DNA from: 58-81 sp012729145 | GTDB lineage: Bacteria > Synergistota > Synergistia > Synergistales > Thermovirgaceae | Assembly: GCA_040770625.1 (NCBI GenBank) | Contig: JAXGIW010000001.1 | Coordinates: 372,001-436,000, forward strand | Reading direction: 5' to 3' | DNA: 64,000 bases | In this document: positions 62,354-64,000 of the stretch, piece after piece | How positions within the stretch are numbered: the stretch's first letter is position 1 | Layout of the letters: each line of letters opens with the position of its first letter | The notes under the pieces: model-generated | What the model saw: only the letters and a program-made list of their open reading frames with translations | Told to the model about the DNA's origin: nothing | Database searches by the model: none | Made by a program: the position numbers and the translations under genes

Positions 62354-64000
62354 GGGGCGCATGACCGACCTGATAGCCACTGTTCTGGTGCTCGCACTCC
62401 TATCGGGCTGGTTCCTGGTGGGGAACACCGTTGAAGAGAGGATGGTCTCCCAGGCTAAGGAGAACCTTCTTTCGAGGATAGCCATCCTTTCCGGGGTTAT
62501 CCAGGATATGGGGATCGAGGGCCTCATTACCAACGTAAGCAGGTGGAGCCGCGATGACGGGACCAGGGTGACCCTGGTGGCAATGAACGGAAAGGTCCTT
62601 TTCGATAACGAGGCCGACCCGGAAACCATGGACAACCATGCGGGCCGACCAGAGATCAGGGAGGCCCTCCTTTCGGGAATGGGGATAAATACCCGATACA
62701 GCAGGTCCATAGAGGCCGACCAGATCTACGTGGCAAGGCTGGCAGCCGATCCGTCCGGGGAGGGCATAGTGGTGAGGCTTTCTATCTCCCTGGCCGAAGT
62801 GGGAAGCGCTGTGGCATCGGCCCGCAGAAGGATACTGGCCTCACTTGCCTTTGCCGGTTTTGTCTCTCTCCTGGCCGGGCTCTACTTCATAAGGCAGGTT
62901 TCCAGACCCCTTGAGGAGCTGACGAGATCTGCCATGGAGAGCATCAACGGGACAAGGCTGCGTTTTCCCGGCACCGGCAGCGTGGAGGTGCAGCGGCTGG
63001 CGGCAGCCCTCGAGGGGATGTCATCACGCCTTGACGATGCCCTTGCTGCCCTGGAGCGGGAGAAGGCCTACCTCCGGTCCCTTCTTGAATCGCTTCCCGC
63101 TGGGGTCCTTGTGGTGGACCGGGAGAAAAAGATCCGTTACGCCAACGCCGCCCTGGGGAGGCTCCTCAGGGACCTTCCTGAAAAGATGGACGGGGCCCTC
63201 TATACCGGGGCTATCAGGAAACCCGAACTCATAGATCTTATCGACAGGGCCTTTAAAGGGGATGACCGGCGGGAATCGTTTGTCGTAAGGGAGAAGGCCG
63301 AGATCTTCCTGGAAGCCCAGGCCGTCTCCATTGCCGATGGAGTTCTGGTCGTCGTACACGACATGACCGAGAGGCACCGCCTCGAGGAGACGAGGAGGAC
63401 TTTCATAGCCGATGCCGGGCACGAATTCCAGACCCCGCTGACATCGATCCGGGCCGCGGCGGAACTTCTCCTTGACGATGCCTCCCCTGACCCGGAGAAG
63501 ACAAGGGATATGGCCGGAAAGATAGTACTTCAGCAGGAGCGGATGACGGCGCTGGTGGATGACCTCCTTCTGCTGTCAAGGCTCGAGTCGGACATAACCC
63601 CCGAGCCGGGTGAACCGCTGGATCTTAAAGAGATGATCGAAGATGTAGTTAACTACCAGAAAGAAACGCCCCAGGCTGCATACATCGCCTGGGAGATGGA
63701 ACTCCCTGACGGGGCCCCCTTCAATGGAAGACCCGGAGAGATCGGCCGCGCCCTGGGGAATCTTGTGGATAATGCCGTGAAGTACACCCGGAAACGCTTC
63801 GGTGAAACCCCGGGCGGGGTCATCAGGGTATCCATGGAAGAACAGGACAAGGGCTGGAAGATCCTTGTGGGCGACAACGGCACCGGCATAGATGAAAAGA
63901 TCAGGGAAACGGTATTCGAGCGTTTCAAGCGGGGCGAGACAAGCCGCTACCGTGAAGGCGTTTCCCCCGGCGGCTACGGCCTGGGCCTTGCGATAGCCCG
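62340..64000 (+). CDS. phoR: PhoR-type sensor histidine kinase, 3' end outside window
   Basis: The reading frame opens at the ATG at 62340 (GGAGGAAGGTG upstream) and runs off the window, about 553 residues seen. It has an N-terminal membrane helix (about 10-28), an extracytoplasmic region, a second helix (about 158-178), HAMP-like and PAS regions (about 180-355), then the HisKA domain. The phosphoacceptor His is in DAGHEFQTPLTSIRAA, with Phe-Gln in place of the more common Leu-Arg. The ATPase N box (NLVDNAVKYT), G1 (DNGTGI), F box (FERFKRG) and G2 (GYGLGLAIA) are visible. Partner of PhoB. Confidence 0.92.
   Translation, partial: MRTLKGRMTDLIATVLVLALLSGWFLVGNTVEERMVSQAKENLLSRIAILSGVIQDMGIEGLITNVSRWSRDDGTRVTLVAMNGKVLFDNEADPETMDNHAGRPEIREALLSGMGINTRYSRSIEADQIYVARLAADPSGEGIVVRLSISLAEVGSAVASARRRILASLAFAGFVSLLAGLYFIRQVSRPLEELTRSAMESINGTRLRFPGTGSVEVQRLAAALEGMSSRLDDALAALEREKAYLRSLLESLPAGVLVVDREKKIRYANAALGRLLRDLPEKMDGALYTGAIRKPELIDLIDRAFKGDDRRESFVVREKAEIFLEAQAVSIADGVLVVVHDMTERHRLEETRRTFIADAGHEFQTPLTSIRAAAELLLDDASPDPEKTRDMAGKIVLQQERMTALVDDLLLLSRLESDITPEPGEPLDLKEMIEDVVNYQKETPQAAYIAWEMELPDGAPFNGRPGEIGRALGNLVDNAVKYTRKRFGETPGGVIRVSMEEQDKGWKILVGDNGTGIDEKIRETVFERFKRGETSRYREGVSPGGYGLGLAIA

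Noticed and set aside
1..64000. tRNA or rRNA genes
   Set aside because: Intergenic stretches were read for tRNA-like cloverleaf and TTCRANYC-type motifs and for rRNA segments; none was convincing.

Overview
The window is a moderately GC-rich chromosomal segment. Its periplasmic-binding proteins, RmuC, secreted cell-wall hydrolase, Pst/PhoBR system, selenium genes and type I-C CRISPR-Cas fit an anaerobic, Gram-negative-type bacterium. Gene content is compatible with Synergistota, but no rRNA or marker gene here proves this, so the taxonomy is inference.

Layout. 1-7.5 kb: end of a periplasmic-binding-domain protein, rmuC, a flavodoxin-like reductase, a very long PAS/GAF protein with no visible output domain, a NimA-like flavoprotein and a DedA protein. 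7.9-13.7 kb: a good sigma70 promoter and ~190-nt leader, then a close-packed unit of a ThDP-dependent decarboxylase-like enzyme, a HisC-like aminotransferase and an OpuC-type quaternary-amine ABC transporter, ended by a terminator. 13.8-22.6 kb: UPF0182 membrane protein, diguanylate cyclase, NlpC/P60 hydrolase, MgtC, HD-GYP phosphodiesterase, deaminase, ferritin-like protein. 22.7-25.2 kb: a selenium unit on the minus strand (yedE-like transporter, TusA/YedF-like protein, selD). selD is itself a selenoprotein: an in-frame UGA at codon 12 precedes a SECIS-like hairpin. 25.8-27.4 kb: an intact IS1182-type insertion sequence. 27.6-35.6 kb: assorted housekeeping and accessory genes (YbaK-like deacylase, proline iminopeptidase-like enzyme, diguanylate cyclase, secreted nucleosidase, Fic protein, methyltransferase, YwbE, GNAT).

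35.7-42.6 kb is an accessory island: HepT/MntA, a REP-associated (RAYT) transposase flanked by inverted copies of a short repeat, a damaged second IS copy, a RelBE-type pair and a VapBC-type pair. It runs into a tract (about 40.78-42.6 kb) where IS sequence and CRISPR repeats are blended almost letter by letter. 42.6-55.5 kb: a ~75-unit CRISPR array and a complete type I-C cas operon (cas3-cas5-cas8c-cas7-cas4-cas1-cas2) with an internal cas11c start inside cas8c. The array is transcribed on the minus strand from a leader beside cas2. 56.1-56.8 kb: a MazEF-type pair. 57.4-64 kb: pstSCAB-phoU-phoB-phoR behind a Pho-box promoter whose GTTACA repeats lie on an 11-bp phase; phoR runs off the window.

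The most notable observations are the Sec-containing selD, the RAYT repeat family with several decayed relatives that also serve as IS insertion sites, the internal cas11c, and the IS/CRISPR hybrid tract. Together with deletion-only decay of IS copy 2 and variable G/C runs in the repeats, the hybrid tract looks more like a consensus or assembly artefact than a new biological system; read-level data would decide.
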